A DNA stretch of 64,000 nt, from positions 558,001 through 622,000 of the forward strand of contig NZ_KE150464.1 of the NCBI RefSeq assembly GCF_000411475.1, given 5' to 3'. The notes below the pieces were generated by a model. That model was not told the DNA's origin. It made no database searches and was given only the letters and a program-made list of their open reading frames with translations. The stretch is from Streptococcus sp. HPH0090 (lineage in GTDB: Bacteria > Bacillota > Bacilli > Lactobacillales > Streptococcaceae). This document shows, in pieces, positions 6,749 through 17,273 of this stretch; position 1 is the first letter of the stretch; every line of letters starts with the position of its first letter. Made by a program: the position numbers and the translations under genes.

Positions 6749-8467
6749 ATGACTTATCAAGAAAATTACCAAAAATGGGTAGATTTTGCAGAACTTCCTG
6801 ACTACCTCCGTCAAGATTTAGAAAATATGGATGAGAAAACAAAGGAAGACGCCTTCTATACTAATCTTGAATTCGGTACAGCTGGTATGCGCGGATTGAT
6901 TGGTGCAGGTACAAACCGCATTAACATCTATGTAGTCCGTCAAGCGACTGAAGGTTTGGCTCGTTTGATTGAATCTAAAGGTGGAAATGAAAAAGAACGT
7001 GGGGTAGCCATCGCATACGATAGCCGTCACTTCTCTCCAGAATTTGCCTTTGAATCTGCAGCTGTTCTTGCAAAACACGGTATTAAATCATATGTCTTTG
7101 AAAGTCTCCGTCCTACTCCAGAACTTTCATTTACTGTTCGTCACCTCAACTGCTTCGCAGGTATCATGATCACTGCTAGCCACAACCCAGCTCCATTTAA
7201 TGGATACAAGGTTTATGGTGAAGATGGTGGTCAAATGCCTCCACACGATGCAGATGCTTTGACAACTTACATCCGTGCTATCGAAAACCCATTTACTATT
7301 GAGGTTGCTGATGTTGAAGCTGAAAAAGCTTCTGGTTTGATTGAGGTCATTGGTGAAGCAGTTGATGCAGAGTACCTTAAAGAAGTTAAAGATGTAAACA
7401 TCAACCCATCCTTGATTGAAGAGTTTGGTAAAGATATGAAGATTGTCTATACTCCTCTTCACGGTACTGGTGAAATGTTGGCTCGTCGCGCTCTTGCTCA
7501 AGCAGGATTTGACTCTGTTCAGGTTGTTGAAGCTCAAGCAACTCCAGATCCAAATTTCTCTACTGTTAAATCTCCAAACCCTGAAAATCAAGCAGCATTT
7601 GCCCTTGCTGAAGAGCTTGGTCGTCAAGTTGGAGCTGATGTTCTTGTTGCGACTGACCCTGACGCTGACCGTGTTGGTGTTGAAGTCCTTCAAAAAGACG
7701 GTAGCTACCTCAACCTTTCAGGTAACCAAATCGGTGCTATCATGGCTAAGTATATCTTGGAAGCTCACAAGAACGCTGGAACCCTTCCAGAAAATGCAGC
7801 CCTTTGCAAATCAATCGTTTCAACTGACTTGGTTACTAAGATTGCTGAAAGCTACGGCGCAACTATGTTTAACGTTTTGACTGGTTTCAAATTTATCGCT
7901 GAAAAGATTCAAGAATTCGAAGAAAAACACAATCACACTTACATGATGGGATTTGAAGAAAGCTTCGGTTACTTAATCAAACCATTCGTACGTGATAAAG
8001 ACGCGATTCAAGCTGTTCTTGTCGTTGCTGAACTTGCTGCCTACTACCGCTCTCGTGGTTTGACACTTGCAGATGGTATTGAAGAAATCTACAAAGAGTA
8101 CGGCTACTATGCTGAAAAGACTATTTCTGTTACCCTTTCAGGTGTTGATGGTGCTGAGCAGATCAAGGCAATCATGGCTAAATTCCGTGACAATGGTCCA
8201 AAAGAATTCAATAATACAGCAATTACTGTTGTTGAAGACTTTAAAGCTCAAACATCTACTGCTGCAGATGGCACTGTAACAGCCTTGACAACTCCTCCAA
8301 GTGATGTCTTGAAATACACACTTGCGGATGGTTCTTGGATTGCTGTTCGTCCTTCAGGTACTGAACCAAAAATTAAATTCTATATTGCAGTGGTTGGTGA
8401 AAGCAATGAAGATTCACAAACTAAAATTGCAAACATTGAAGCTGAAATCAACGCTTTTGTAAAATAA
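6749..8467 (+). CDS. pgm: Phosphoglucomutase / phosphomannomutase family (alpha-D-phosphohexomutase)
   Basis: A 572-residue phosphohexomutase that interconverts glucose-6-phosphate and glucose-1-phosphate. It supplies UDP-glucose for capsule, glycolipid and teichoic-acid synthesis. The active-site serine lies in TASHNP (Ser144). The metal loop is DPDADR (near residue 305), the sugar-binding loop is FEESFGYL and the C-terminal phosphate loop is RPSGTEPK. Length equals the streptococcal enzyme as I recall it. The start follows AAAGGAG. Monocistronic, with its own promoter and terminator. Confidence 0.96.
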   Translation: MTYQENYQKWVDFAELPDYLRQDLENMDEKTKEDAFYTNLEFGTAGMRGLIGAGTNRINIYVVRQATEGLARLIESKGGNEKERGVAIAYDSRHFSPEFAFESAAVLAKHGIKSYVFESLRPTPELSFTVRHLNCFAGIMITASHNPAPFNGYKVYGEDGGQMPPHDADALTTYIRAIENPFTIEVADVEAEKASGLIEVIGEAVDAEYLKEVKDVNINPSLIEEFGKDMKIVYTPLHGTGEMLARRALAQAGFDSVQVVEAQATPDPNFSTVKSPNPENQAAFALAEELGRQVGADVLVATDPDADRVGVEVLQKDGSYLNLSGNQIGAIMAKYILEAHKNAGTLPENAALCKSIVSTDLVTKIAESYGATMFNVLTGFKFIAEKIQEFEEKHNHTYMMGFEESFGYLIKPFVRDKDAIQAVLVVAELAAYYRSRGLTLADGIEEIYKEYGYYAEKTISVTLSGVDGAEQIKAIMAKFRDNGPKEFNNTAITVVEDFKAQTSTAADGTVTALTTPPSDVLKYTLADGSWIAVRPSGTEPKIKFYIAVVGESNEDSQTKIANIEAEINAFVK

Positions 8468-8473
8468 CAACTT

Positions 8474-8505
8474 AAAAAGATGAGATAGACCATCTCATCT
8501 TTTTT
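8474..8505 (+). terminator. Terminator of pgm
   Basis: A 12-bp stem AAAAGATGAGAT/ATCTCATCTTTT with loop AGACC and a T tract directly after pgm. Confidence 0.92.
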
Positions 8506-8575
8506 CGTATCAAATCTAAGCATTTTTAAAAACTTTATGGCATACTAGATTTATCAATGAAAGCGAGGTAAACTC

Positions 8576-8923
8576 ATGGAACAATTCTTAGAAGATATTA
8601 AAGATCTCGAAGTTACAACTGTAGCACGTGCTCAAGAAGCCCTTGATAAAAAAGAAACTGCAACTTTCTTTATCGGCCGTAAAACTTGTCCTTACTGCCG
8701 TAAATTTGCCGAAACTTTAGCTGGTGTCGTTGCCGAAACAAAAGCACACATCTACTTCATCAACAGCGAAGAACCAAGTCAGCTCGATGCATTACAAAAC
8801 TTCCGCTCACGTTATGAAATCCCTACAGTACCTGGATTCGTACATGTTGCTAATGGAGAAATCAAGGTTCGTTGTGATTCTTCTATGTCTGCACAAGAAA
8901 TCAAAGAATTTGCTGGTTTGTAA
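8576..8923 (+). CDS. Thioredoxin-like protein (PedC/BrcD, bacteriocin transport accessory family)
   Basis: A 115-residue thioredoxin-fold protein with the redox motif CPYC (Cys38/Cys41) and the cis-proline segment IPTVPGF (near residue 83). There is no signal peptide, so it is cytoplasmic. It resembles the small thioredoxins annotated as bacteriocin transport accessory or bacteriocin disulfide-isomerase proteins, which sit beside pgm in pneumococci. No bacteriocin genes are nearby, so a general thiol-disulfide role is as likely. The start is the ATG at 8576 after AAGCGAGGT. Confidence 0.82.
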   Translation: MEQFLEDIKDLEVTTVARAQEALDKKETATFFIGRKTCPYCRKFAETLAGVVAETKAHIYFINSEEPSQLDALQNFRSRYEIPTVPGFVHVANGEIKVRCDSSMSAQEIKEFAGL

Positions 8924-8930
8924 AAAACAT

Positions 8931-8963
8931 AAAAAAAAGAAGGCAAATGCCTTCTTTTTTTTT
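8931..8963. terminator. Bidirectional terminator between the thioredoxin-like gene and vicX
   Basis: Stem AAAAAGAAGGC/GCCTTCTTTTT with loop AAAT, flanked by A and T tracts, serving two convergent genes. Confidence 0.88.
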
Positions 8964-9771
8964 ATATATCTGTCAATGGTGTTGCGGTATCAGGAGACGT
9001 ATCGTAAACTTGAAAATCTACTCCTACACCGAGATCCGCTTGAGCTAGCTGATTGACCATGGTCATGTGGGCAAGCTCCTTGATATTATTTTCCTTAGAT
9101 AAATGGCCCAGGTAGATTTTTTTGGTACGATTACCAAGTGTACGTATCATGGCATCTGCACCATCTTCATTCGAAAGGTGACCGAGGTCAGAAAGAATCC
9201 GTTGTTTGAGTCGCCAAGCATAAGATCCAGATCGCAAAATTTCTACATCATGATTTGACTCGATAAGGTAACCATCTGCATTTTCAACAATACCAGCCAT
9301 ACGGTCACTGACATAGCCTGTATCTGTCAGCATGACGAAACTTTTATCGTCCTTCATAAAACGATAGAACTGGGGAGCTGCCGCATCATGACTAACACCA
9401 AAACTCTCGATGTCGATATCGCCAAAGGTTTTAGTCTTTCCCATTTCAAAAATATGCTTTTGAGAAGAATCAACTTTACCTAAGTACTTACTATTTTCCA
9501 TAGCTTGCCAAGTTTTCTCATTGGCGTAAAGATCCATGCCATACTTACGCGCTAAAACTCCAACACCATGTATGTGATCCGTGTGTTCATGCGTAATTAA
9601 GATAGCATCCAAATCTTCTGGCTTACGGTTAATCTCAGCCAATAAGCTTGTGATTTTTTTGCCAGATAATCCTGCGTCTACTAAAATCTTTTTCTTAGGG
9701 GTTTCTAGATAGAAGGAATTACCACTAGAACCCGATGCTAAAATACTATATTTAAAGCCTGTTTCACTCAT
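8962..9771 (-). CDS. vicX: MBL-fold metallohydrolase VicX (WalJ/YycJ)
   Basis: A 269-residue metallo-beta-lactamase-fold protein, last gene of the vicRKX operon. The metal motif THEHTDHIHG lies near residue 60, with later ligands in MLTDTG (near 149) and IESNHD (about 170). The YycJ/WalJ family has been linked to DNA repair and cell-division coordination, and in streptococci VicX modulates the VicRK pathway; the exact substrate is unsettled. It begins two bases after the vicK stop codon, so it is tightly coupled. Confidence 0.93.
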   Translation of the reverse strand: MSETGFKYSILASGSSGNSFYLETPKKKILVDAGLSGKKITSLLAEINRKPEDLDAILITHEHTDHIHGVGVLARKYGMDLYANEKTWQAMENSKYLGKVDSSQKHIFEMGKTKTFGDIDIESFGVSHDAAAPQFYRFMKDDKSFVMLTDTGYVSDRMAGIVENADGYLIESNHDVEILRSGSYAWRLKQRILSDLGHLSNEDGADAMIRTLGNRTKKIYLGHLSKENNIKELAHMTMVNQLAQADLGVGVDFQVYDTSPDTATPLTDI

Positions 9772-9772
9772 T

Positions 9773-11122
9773 CTAGTCTTCTACTTCATCCTCCCATACT
9801 TCTTCCTTCACAGCATCTCTATCATAAGGAAGTACAATGGTAAAGGTTGAACCCTTACCGTATTCACTCTTAGCCCAGATAAAACCATTATGTTGTTTGA
9901 CGATTTCTTTAGCAATAGCAAGTCCTAGACCAGTACCACCTTGCGCACGACTTCTTGCTTTGTCAACACGATAAAAACGGTCAAAAATCTTTGGTAAATC
10001 TTCTTTAGGAATCCCAAGTCCTTGATCCGAAATAGATAAAATCATCTGGTCATCAGTGGTTTTCATACTAACCGTAATTTTCCCACCATCAGGCGAATAC
10101 TTGATGGCATTGTTAAGAATATTATCGATTACCTGAGTCATCTTGTCTGTATCAATTTCAATCCAGACCGATGTAATCGGATAATCTCGAACCAACTCGT
10201 ATTTCTTTTCTTGATCCTGAGATCGCATCTTATCGAAACGGTTTAGGATAAACGTAATGAAAGCTGTAAAGTTAATCAATTCAACATCTAAATGGCTAGT
10301 TGCATTATCAATACGCGAAAGATGCAAGAGGTCCGTTACCATTCGCATCATACGGTTGGTCTCATTTAGAGATACTTTGATAAAATCAGGAGCAACAGGT
10401 TCATATAATGCACCCTCATCCAAGGCCTCTAAGTAAGATTTTACACTGGTCAATGGAGTTCGCAATTCATGACTAACGTTTGAAACGAATAGTCTTCTCT
10501 CACGTTCTTCCTTCTCTTGTTCAGTCGTATCATGTAGAACCGCTACTAAACCAGAGATAAAGCCAGACTCTCTACGAATCAAGGCAAAACGCACACGCAA
10601 ACTAATATACTCCCCATTTACATTTTGGGAATAAATCATCATTTCAGGACTTTGCGTAATTAAGTCTCTAAGCTCGTACTCATCTTCAATCTTGAGCAAC
10701 TCTAAAATGTTCTGATTGAGCGCGTCATCACTTTCAACCCCAAGTTGTCTTTTAGCCATATCGTTAATCATAGTGATTTGACCACGACGATTGGTTGCAA
10801 GAACTCCGTCTGTCATATATGACAGGATACTATGCAATCTTTTACTTTCCTGCTCAAGGTTTTCCTGAGTTAGACGAATAACTTCAGACAAATCATTTAA
10901 GTTATTCGTAATGTTAGTGATTTCAGTATTCCCCTGCATATCTAATACCTGAGAATAATCACCCGCAATTAAATCTTTAATCTTTTGATTCAACTGTTTA
11001 AGTCGAATATTATCTCTTCGGCCTTCAAGCAAGAGAAAGCTAACAAGCATAATAAAACCAATTAATATGAGTACAAAGACGAAATCTCTGGTTAAAATTG
11101 TTTGTTTAATTATATCAATCAT
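9773..11122 (-). CDS. vicK: WalK/VicK sensor histidine kinase
   Basis: A 449-residue sensor kinase of the essential WalRK (VicRK) cell-wall homeostasis system. It has a single N-terminal TM segment (about 13-32), then a HAMP-like region and a PAS domain (about 90-205). HisKA follows with SHELRTPL (His218). The ATPase domain has N box [27 protein letters not shown] and [13 protein letters not shown]. Unlike Bacillus WalK it lacks a second TM and an extracellular loop, the known streptococcal form. It overlaps vicR by eight bases, implying coupled translation. Confidence 0.96.
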   Translation of the reverse strand: MIDIIKQTILTRDFVFVLILIGFIMLVSFLLLEGRRDNIRLKQLNQKIKDLIAGDYSQVLDMQGNTEITNITNNLNDLSEVIRLTQENLEQESKRLHSILSYMTDGVLATNRRGQITMINDMAKRQLGVESDDALNQNILELLKIEDEYELRDLITQSPEMMIYSQNVNGEYISLRVRFALIRRESGFISGLVAVLHDTTEQEKEERERRLFVSNVSHELRTPLTSVKSYLEALDEGALYEPVAPDFIKVSLNETNRMMRMVTDLLHLSRIDNATSHLDVELINFTAFITFILNRFDKMRSQDQEKKYELVRDYPITSVWIEIDTDKMTQVIDNILNNAIKYSPDGGKITVSMKTTDDQMILSISDQGLGIPKEDLPKIFDRFYRVDKARSRAQGGTGLGLAIAKEIVKQHNGFIWAKSEYGKGSTFTIVLPYDRDAVKEEVWEDEVED

Positions 11123-11819
11123 TATTTCTCATATAATAACCCACACCACGACGAGTTAAGATATATTCAGGTCTACTTGGTGTGTCTTCAATCTTCTCAC
11201 GTAGACGTCTAATGGTAACATCGACAGTACGAACATCACCAAAATAATCATAACCCCAAACAGTCTCAAGGAGATGTTCACGGGTAATAACTTGACCAAG
11301 ATGAGAAGCTAAGTGATGCAATAGCTCAAACTCTCTGTGAGTTAAGTCCAATTCTTCTCCATATTTTTTGGCTACATAAGCATCTGGAAGAATCTCTAAA
11401 TCCCTAATTTGAAGACTTTGCAATTTAGTATCTTCCTCTTGGTTATCTACTGTTACTAACTCCGTACGACGAAGAAGAGCCTTCACACGCGCTTGTAGCT
11501 CACGGTTTGAAAATGGCTTGGTCACATAATCATCCGCACCAAGTTCAAGACCAATAACCTTGTCAAACTCACTATCTTTTGCCGAAAGCATGATAATTGG
11601 AACACTACTTGTTTTGCGAATCGTTTTAGCCACTTCAAGACCATCAATCTCTGGAAGCATCAGATCCAAAATAATAATATCTGGTTTCTCAGCTTCAAAC
11701 AATTCGATGGCTTCGCGTCCATTAAAGGCTGTAACAACCTCATAACCTTCCTTGGTCATATTAAACTTAATAATATCTGAGATTGGTTTTTCATCATCTA
11801 CAATCAATATTTTTTTCAT
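11115..11819 (-). CDS. vicR: WalR/VicR response regulator
   Basis: A 234-residue OmpR/PhoB-type regulator. The receiver domain has the acidic pocket VDDE, phospho-acceptor Asp52 ([11 protein letters not shown]) and Lys in YVTKPF. The C-terminal winged helix (about 135-232) includes LTHREFELL and the recognition region [16 protein letters not shown]. In streptococci it controls murein hydrolase genes such as pcsB and is usually essential. First gene of vicRKX. The start has AAAGGTG upstream. Confidence 0.97.
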   Translation of the reverse strand: MKKILIVDDEKPISDIIKFNMTKEGYEVVTAFNGREAIELFEAEKPDIIILDLMLPEIDGLEVAKTIRKTSSVPIIMLSAKDSEFDKVIGLELGADDYVTKPFSNRELQARVKALLRRTELVTVDNQEEDTKLQSLQIRDLEILPDAYVAKKYGEELDLTHREFELLHHLASHLGQVITREHLLETVWGYDYFGDVRTVDVTIRRLREKIEDTPSRPEYILTRRGVGYYMRNND

Positions 11820-11843
11820 ATAGTCACCTTTTTCCTTATATCA

Positions 11844-11849
11844 ATTATA
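11844..11849 (-). promoter_or_regulatory. -10 element of the vicRKX operon
   Basis: TATAAT on the minus strand, about 25 bases upstream of the vicR ATG. No convincing -35 is visible, so only the -10 is proposed. Confidence 0.5.
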
Positions 11850-11889
11850 CCAAAAAAATGCAAAGAAGACACGAAAGACTGGTATTATC

Positions 11890-13044
11890 CTATCTTTTTA
11901 AATATGCTTGCCAAATTTTTTGTTGAGGTTTTGCTAGTGGATAGAGGTCAAACTCTTCAGGGGTTAACCAAACTACCTCTTTATCACAATATTCTTTGCT
12001 ATCAACTACTTGCCCAGATAGGATTCGTACATGCCACTTTCGATGGCTAAAGATATGTTTCACTTCTTCGAAATGACTATCCTGCCACTCAACTTCTAAA
12101 TCATAATCCTGCTCAAAACTTTCTTGCGGTGATGGCCCAAGTTGAATAGATGATTCAGCTACCTGATTAAAGAGATTTAGTTCTTCATTTTTAGAAAATT
12201 CATCTACCTCAATCAAGGGAAAATGCCAAAATCCAGCTAGTAACTTTTCGCTTTCATTCTTTTCTAGTAAAAACTGTCCTTTATCATTTTGAACAACTAA
12301 AGCATTAAGATAGACAGGAACTGGCTTTTTCTTTGGCGCTTTAATGGGATAGCGTCCCATTGTTCCATTTTGATAGGCAGCACTAAAATCTTTAACTGGA
12401 CTATCTTCTGGTCTCGGATTAACGGGGGCCTCAATATCTGAACCCAAATCCATCAAGGCTTGATTGAAATCACCTGGACGTTCTGGATCAATCAAAATTT
12501 CCATCATGGCTTGAAATATCTTGCGATTACTTGGATTGCCAATGTCGTGATTGACTTCAAATAAACGAGCCAAAACACGCATGACATTCCCATCAACTGC
12601 AGGCTGTGCTAGATTAAAGGCAATACTTGAAATAGCTCCGGCTGTATAGGGACCTATCCCTTTCAATCTTGAAATACCTTCGTAAGTTGAAGGAAATTCT
12701 CCATTAAATTCATTCATAATCTGCTGAGCCGCAGTTTGCATATTGCGAACACGCGAATAATATCCAAGACCTTCCCATGCCTTTAATAAACGTTCTTCAG
12801 GTGCATTTGCTAAACTCTCGACAGTAGGAAACCATTCTAGAAACCGTTCATAATAGGGAATAACTGTATCAACTCTGGTCTGTTGTAACATAATTTCAGA
12901 CACCCAGATATGGTAAGGATTCTTACTTCTTCTCCAAGGTAAATCTCGCTTATTCTCATCATACCAGGCTAATAATTTATTTCGGAAAGAGCGAATTTTA
13001 TCTTCTTCCCACATGGACACGCCATATTTCTCCAAATCTAACAT
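11890..13044 (-). CDS. mutY: Adenine DNA glycosylase MutY lacking the iron-sulfur cysteines
   Basis: A 384-residue A/G-specific adenine glycosylase that removes A opposite 8-oxoguanine. The catalytic Glu lies in SEIMLQQTRVD and the helix-hairpin-helix is LKGIGPYTAGAI, followed by the catalytic Asp in AVDGNVMRV. A C-terminal NUDIX-like 8-oxoG recognition domain begins near KKKPVPVYLNALVV. The segment after MDLGSDIEAPVNPRPED, where most MutY proteins have four cluster cysteines, contains none. The start at 13044 (MLDLEKYG) lies six bases after a TATACT box, so it is probably leaderless; an upstream in-frame ATG at 13122 lies beyond the promoter. A start at 13014 is possible. Confidence 0.92.
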   Translation of the reverse strand: MLDLEKYGVSMWEEDKIRSFRNKLLAWYDENKRDLPWRRSKNPYHIWVSEIMLQQTRVDTVIPYYERFLEWFPTVESLANAPEERLLKAWEGLGYYSRVRNMQTAAQQIMNEFNGEFPSTYEGISRLKGIGPYTAGAISSIAFNLAQPAVDGNVMRVLARLFEVNHDIGNPSNRKIFQAMMEILIDPERPGDFNQALMDLGSDIEAPVNPRPEDSPVKDFSAAYQNGTMGRYPIKAPKKKPVPVYLNALVVQNDKGQFLLEKNESEKLLAGFWHFPLIEVDEFSKNEELNLFNQVAESSIQLGPSPQESFEQDYDLEVEWQDSHFEEVKHIFSHRKWHVRILSGQVVDSKEYCDKEVVWLTPEEFDLYPLAKPQQKIWQAYLKR

Positions 13045-13050
13045 ATATCT

Positions 13051-13059
13051 AGTATAGCA
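13051..13059 (-). promoter_or_regulatory. Extended -10 promoter of mutY
   Basis: TGCTATACT on the minus strand, with six bases (AGATAT) between the -10 box and the ATG at 13044. This predicts transcription starting on the start codon. Confidence 0.65.
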
Positions 13060-13213
13060 TATCCTTATAAGATACTCAAAAAATGAAAATTGTCCTTGTT
13101 TTAGTATCGACTCTCTTATCATGCCTGACTATCAGACATACTCTACTATTTCTGTTATTTTCTATCTTTTTTTGATATAATGACTTTTGAATGAATCTTT
13201 AAAGGAGATATTA

Positions 13214-15493
13214 ATGCGTTTTAATCAATTTAGTTATTATCCCGTTACAAATCAACAAGCTCTAAAGGAATTATCTGACCTTGGCTTCAATCTTGACCTA
13301 TCAGCATCAGCCAAAGAGCAGTTTGAATCTTTCGTCAGAAAGTGTTTCTTCAATTACAAAAATACCGACTATCCACTTTCCGCTTTAGCAGTTGATAAGG
13401 AGACTGACCTGTTAACCTTCTTCAATTCAGAACGTGAATTAACTGCAGAGATTTTCTATACTGTAGCATTCCAGTTACTTGGATTCAGTTACTTAGTAGA
13501 CTTTGAAGATAGTCTTGCTTTTCATAAAGAAACAGCATTCCCAATTGTTTACGGTAATTTGATTGATAACCTCTACCAACTTCTTAATACGCGCACTAAA
13601 AAGGGAAATACCTTGATTGATCAGCTAGTTAGTGATGGTCTCATTCCTGAGGACAATGACTATCATTACTTCAATGGTAAGAGTTTGGCAACCTTCAATA
13701 CTAACAATGTCATTCGTGAAGTAGTTTATGTAGAAACTCGTGTTGATTCTGATAAGGATGGTCTGCCTGATCTCATTAAGGTGAGCATAATCCGACCAAC
13801 ATACCATGGAAAGATTCCTGCTGTCATGACAGCAAGCCCATACCATCAAGGAACCAATGATAAGGCAAGCGATAAGGCTCTCTATAAAATGGAAGCCGAA
13901 CTAGAAGTCAAGGAACCACATGAAATTACGCTAGATAAGCCAACCCTAGACTTGGTTGAACCAGTTGGGGACGCAACACTCGTTTCTGATGCTGAAGAAA
14001 AACTCACTCATATCAATAGTAGCTACACACTTAACGACTACTTCCTCCCAAGAGGATTTGCAAATATCTATGTATCTGGTCTTGGTACCAAGGATTCTCA
14101 AGGTCAAATGACCAATGGTGACTACCGACAAGTCGAAGCTTATAAAAATGTCATTGATTGGCTCAATGGTCGATGCCGTGCCTTCACAGACCATAGTCGT
14201 GAACGTCAAGTAAATGCTGACTGGTCAAATGGTAAAGTAGCAACTACTGGACTTTCTTACCTAGGAACAATGTCTAATGGTCTGGCTACTACAGGAGTTG
14301 ATGGTTTAGAAGTCATTATTGCTGAAGCAGGTATCTCATCATGGTACAACTATTACCGTGAAAATGGTCTTGTGACAAGCCCAGGTGGCTATCCAGGGGA
14401 GGACTTCGATTCATTAGATGAATTAACTTATTCTCGTAATCTCTTAGCTGGTGACTATATTCGTGGAAACGAGGCTCATAAAAAATCCATAGAAGAACTG
14501 AAGAATAATCTAGACCGTAAAACTGGAGATTATAACCAATTTTGGCATGACAGAAATTACCTCCTTAATGCTGAAAAAGTTAAGGCTGAAGTTGTTTTTA
14601 CCCACGGTTCGCAAGACTGGAATGTCAAACCACTTCACGTCTATCAAATGTTTAATGCTCTTCCAAGTCATATTAATAAGCACCTCTTTTATCATAACGG
14701 GGCTCATGTTTATATGAACAACTGGCAGTCTATTGATTTCCGTGAATCTATGAATGCCCTTTTGACACATAAATTATTGGGGCAAGAAACTGACTACCAA
14801 CTTCCAAGAGTCGTTTGGCAAGACAATACTAGTCCACAAACCTGGCATAAACTAAATGACTTTGGAAATCAAGCTGAACATAAAACTTTCTCTTTGGGTA
14901 CTGAAGAAGCTATCATTGAAAATCATTACCAAGATTCTGACTTTGAACGTTTTGGAAAAACCTACCAAACCTTTAACAATGAACTCTATCAAGGGAAAGT
15001 CAATCAGGTAACCATTGACATTCCAGTGACGGAAGACCTTCATCTTAATGGTCGTGTCAAACTAAACCTCCATCTTAAATCAAGTACCAATAAAGGCTTA
15101 CTTTCTGCTCAACTTCTTGAACTTGGTCAAAAGAAATACCTACAACCGTATCCAGGAATCTTATCAGTCCGTACAATCGATAATGGCCGTTACCACATGC
15201 TGGAAAATCTTTGTGAACTACCATTTAGCCCAAATGCACAGCGTGTTATTACCAAAGGCTACCTCAATCTCCAAAATCGTCATGATTTATTGAAAATTAA
15301 AGAAGTTAAGCCAGATGAATGGATGGAATTCCAATTTGAACTCCAACCAACAATTTACAAACTAAGAAAAGGCGATACAATTCGACTCGTTCTTTATACT
15401 ACTGACTTTGAGATCACTATACGTGACAATACAGACTATCAATTAACTGTGGACCTTTCACAATCAAGTCTAGAACTTCCTTATCAAAAATAG
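13214..15493 (+). CDS. pepX: X-prolyl dipeptidyl aminopeptidase
   Basis: A 759-residue serine peptidase (family S15) that removes X-Pro dipeptides, cytoplasmic in lactic acid bacteria. The catalytic serine is in GLSYLGT (near residue 350). The Asp is expected in [11 protein letters not shown] (near 468) and the His in [10 protein letters not shown] (near 498). The C-terminal jelly-roll domain runs from about 560 to the end. An open frame extends to 13187, but AAGGAG at 13202 places the start at the ATG at 13214 ([10 protein letters not shown]). A TATAAT lies at 13176-13181. It is divergent from mutY. Confidence 0.96.
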   Translation: MRFNQFSYYPVTNQQALKELSDLGFNLDLSASAKEQFESFVRKCFFNYKNTDYPLSALAVDKETDLLTFFNSERELTAEIFYTVAFQLLGFSYLVDFEDSLAFHKETAFPIVYGNLIDNLYQLLNTRTKKGNTLIDQLVSDGLIPEDNDYHYFNGKSLATFNTNNVIREVVYVETRVDSDKDGLPDLIKVSIIRPTYHGKIPAVMTASPYHQGTNDKASDKALYKMEAELEVKEPHEITLDKPTLDLVEPVGDATLVSDAEEKLTHINSSYTLNDYFLPRGFANIYVSGLGTKDSQGQMTNGDYRQVEAYKNVIDWLNGRCRAFTDHSRERQVNADWSNGKVATTGLSYLGTMSNGLATTGVDGLEVIIAEAGISSWYNYYRENGLVTSPGGYPGEDFDSLDELTYSRNLLAGDYIRGNEAHKKSIEELKNNLDRKTGDYNQFWHDRNYLLNAEKVKAEVVFTHGSQDWNVKPLHVYQMFNALPSHINKHLFYHNGAHVYMNNWQSIDFRESMNALLTHKLLGQETDYQLPRVVWQDNTSPQTWHKLNDFGNQAEHKTFSLGTEEAIIENHYQDSDFERFGKTYQTFNNELYQGKVNQVTIDIPVTEDLHLNGRVKLNLHLKSSTNKGLLSAQLLELGQKKYLQPYPGILSVRTIDNGRYHMLENLCELPFSPNAQRVITKGYLNLQNRHDLLKIKEVKPDEWMEFQFELQPTIYKLRKGDTIRLVLYTTDFEITIRDNTDYQLTVDLSQSSLELPYQK

Positions 15494-15505
15494 TTAGTAA
15501 ACCAG

Positions 15506-15538
15506 AAAACCCGTGATACGAATATCACGGGTTTTTTT
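15506..15538 (+). terminator. Terminator of pepX
   Basis: A 13-bp stem AAAACCCGTGATA/TATCACGGGTTTT with loop CGAA and a T tract, shortly after pepX. Confidence 0.93.
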
Positions 15539-15542
15539 ATTC

Positions 15543-15704
15543 TTATTTTTTTTCTTCGGCTTGTTTCTTCATTCTCGCAAGTCTCAATGAACGATTTGGA
15601 TTGAGGCGATTAAAAAGTTCTTCTAATTTCTTTTCATTCCAGACGTCTGCTGCAGAAACAAAATTTCCATCAGCATCTCGGAAAGATATTGGTTTATCAC
15701 CCAT
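15543..15704 (-). CDS. Small conserved hypothetical protein downstream of obgE
   Basis: A 53-residue ORF (MGDKPISFRDADGNFVSAAD, ending ARMKKQAEEKK). The start follows AGGAGATAGCT, and this ribosome site overlaps the obgE stop codon, so translation is probably coupled to obgE. The protein is highly charged with a Trp near residue 22 and a helical C-terminus, with no membrane segment. I recall a similar small protein next to obgE in other streptococci, but I know of no function. Confidence 0.8.
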   Translation of the reverse strand: MGDKPISFRDADGNFVSAADVWNEKKLEELFNRLNPNRSLRLARMKKQAEEKK

Positions 15705-15713
15705 AGCTATCTC

Positions 15714-17024
15714 CTAGTCTACAAATTCAAACTCAAATTTTCCAATACGAACAAGATCCCCATCCTTAGCGCCACGAGCACGCAAAGCTTCATCAACTCC
15801 CATACCACGCAACTGACGGGCAAACTTCATAACAGACTCATCGCGGTCAAAGTTGGTCATGTTAAAGAGTTTCATGAGTTTTTCACCGGAAAGAACCCAT
15901 GTTGCATCATCATCACGACCAATCTCAAATGGTTTTTCTTCTTCATCAAAGCCATAGTATGCTTCTTCTTCCATTTCAGATTCATCGTAAATTGGAAATT
16001 CTGGCGTCTTATCAAGAAGTTCAGCGGTTGCATCTAATAAAGGTGCAAGGCCTTGCTTGGTCAAACCTGAGATCGGGAAGATTGGCGGTAATTCCTCAAA
16101 TTCATCATAATTTGCAGCTAATTTTTTCTTGAACTCTTCAAGGTTTTCCTGACTCTCTGGCATATCCATCTTGTTGGCAACAATGATTTGTGGACGCTCC
16201 ATCAGACGAAGATTGTAAGATTCAAGTTCCTTATTAATCGCTAAATAATCCTCGTAAGGATCACGTCCTTCACTGGCAGACATATCAATGATATGCAAGA
16301 TAACTCGGGTACGCTCGATATGACGCAAAAACTGAGTTCCTAGTCCAACGCCTTGACTTGCACCTTCAATCAATCCAGGAAGGTCTGCCACTGCAAAGGA
16401 TTCACCGGATTGAGTCCGAACCATACCAAGATTTGGAACAATTGTTGTAAAATGGTAAGCTCCAATTTTTGGTTTTGCAGAAGTAATAACACTTAACAAA
16501 GTTGATTTACCGACAGATGGGAAGCCAACTAAGCCAACATCCGCAAGAATTTTAAGTTCTAACTGTAATTCACGTTCCTGACCTGGTTCTCCATTTTCTG
16601 AGATTTCTGGCGCAGGATTTTTAGGTGTTGCAAAACGGATATTTCCGCGACCACCACGACCTCCATGAGCCACGATGAACTCTTGTCCGTTCTCTATCAA
16701 ATCAGTGATGACTTTTCCAGTCTCAGCATCACGCACAGTTGTCCCTTGAGGTACACGGACAATTAAGTCTTCTGCCCCTCTACCATGCATTCCTTTTGTC
16801 ATTCCTTTCTCGCCAGATTGGGCTTTGAAATGACGATTGTAACGGAAGTCCATCAGGGTACGTAAACCTTCGTCTACAACGAAAACAACGTTACCACCAC
16901 GTCCTCCATCACCGCCCCATGGTCCACCATTAGGGACGTATTTTTCACGACGAAAGGCAACCATGCCATCGCCACCATTACCAGCCTTTACTTTAATCTT
17001 GGCTGTGTCTAAAAACATACTCAT
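15714..17024 (-). CDS. obgE: GTPase ObgE/CgtA
   Basis: A 436-residue ribosome-associated Obg GTPase. The glycine-rich N-terminal Obg fold occupies residues 1-158 ([25 protein letters not shown]). The GTPase domain has GFPSVGKST (near 165), DLPGLIEGA and NKMD. A C-terminal OCT domain with an acidic linker ([19 protein letters not shown]) is present, all in normal order. Obg proteins act in 50S maturation and growth control and are usually essential. The small downstream gene is likely co-translated. Confidence 0.97.
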   Translation of the reverse strand: MSMFLDTAKIKVKAGNGGDGMVAFRREKYVPNGGPWGGDGGRGGNVVFVVDEGLRTLMDFRYNRHFKAQSGEKGMTKGMHGRGAEDLIVRVPQGTTVRDAETGKVITDLIENGQEFIVAHGGRGGRGNIRFATPKNPAPEISENGEPGQERELQLELKILADVGLVGFPSVGKSTLLSVITSAKPKIGAYHFTTIVPNLGMVRTQSGESFAVADLPGLIEGASQGVGLGTQFLRHIERTRVILHIIDMSASEGRDPYEDYLAINKELESYNLRLMERPQIIVANKMDMPESQENLEEFKKKLAANYDEFEELPPIFPISGLTKQGLAPLLDATAELLDKTPEFPIYDESEMEEEAYYGFDEEEKPFEIGRDDDATWVLSGEKLMKLFNMTNFDRDESVMKFARQLRGMGVDEALRARGAKDGDLVRIGKFEFEFVD

Positions 17025-17040
17025 ATTCTCTTCTCACTTT

Positions 17041-17062
17041 AAAAAGGGCTGGGAAATCCCAG
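17041..17062 (-). terminator. Weak terminator after the DUF4044 gene
   Basis: A 5-bp GC-rich stem CTGGG/CCCAG (loop of four) followed on the minus strand by CCCTTTTT, between the DUF4044 gene and obgE. Confidence 0.5.
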
Positions 17063-17099
17063 TCACCAACTATTTGAAATAAATCCTACAACTAGCAAT

Positions 17100-17234
17100 T
17101 TAGAATCTGCTAAATACACCAATTGCAGTCGCAAAAATACCTGCTAAAGTAACAAACAACATGATTAGTACGACAAACATTGTTAGTTTTTCAAAGAAAG
17201 TTTTTTTACGTTTACCATTATCACCGAATGCCAT
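17100..17234 (-). CDS. DUF4044 single-pass membrane protein
   Basis: A 44-residue ORF. The basic N-terminus MAFGDNGKRKKTFFEKLT is followed by one hydrophobic helix (about residues 19-38), then VFSRF. This matches the DUF4044 family of tiny membrane proteins in Lactobacillales, often near obgE. A good ribosome site (AAAGGAGA) precedes the ATG at 17234. The function is unknown. The N-in orientation is inferred from the positive charges. Confidence 0.85.
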   Translation of the reverse strand: MAFGDNGKRKKTFFEKLTMFVVLIMLFVTLAGIFATAIGVFSRF

Positions 17235-17273
17235 AATCTCTCCTTTATTATTTTTTTCTAATTTTAAAAATCA

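Noticed and set aside
7127..7693. 188-codon minus-strand ORF opposite pgm
   Set aside because: It is antisense to a strongly conserved gene, has no ribosome site and its composition reflects the pgm codon pattern.
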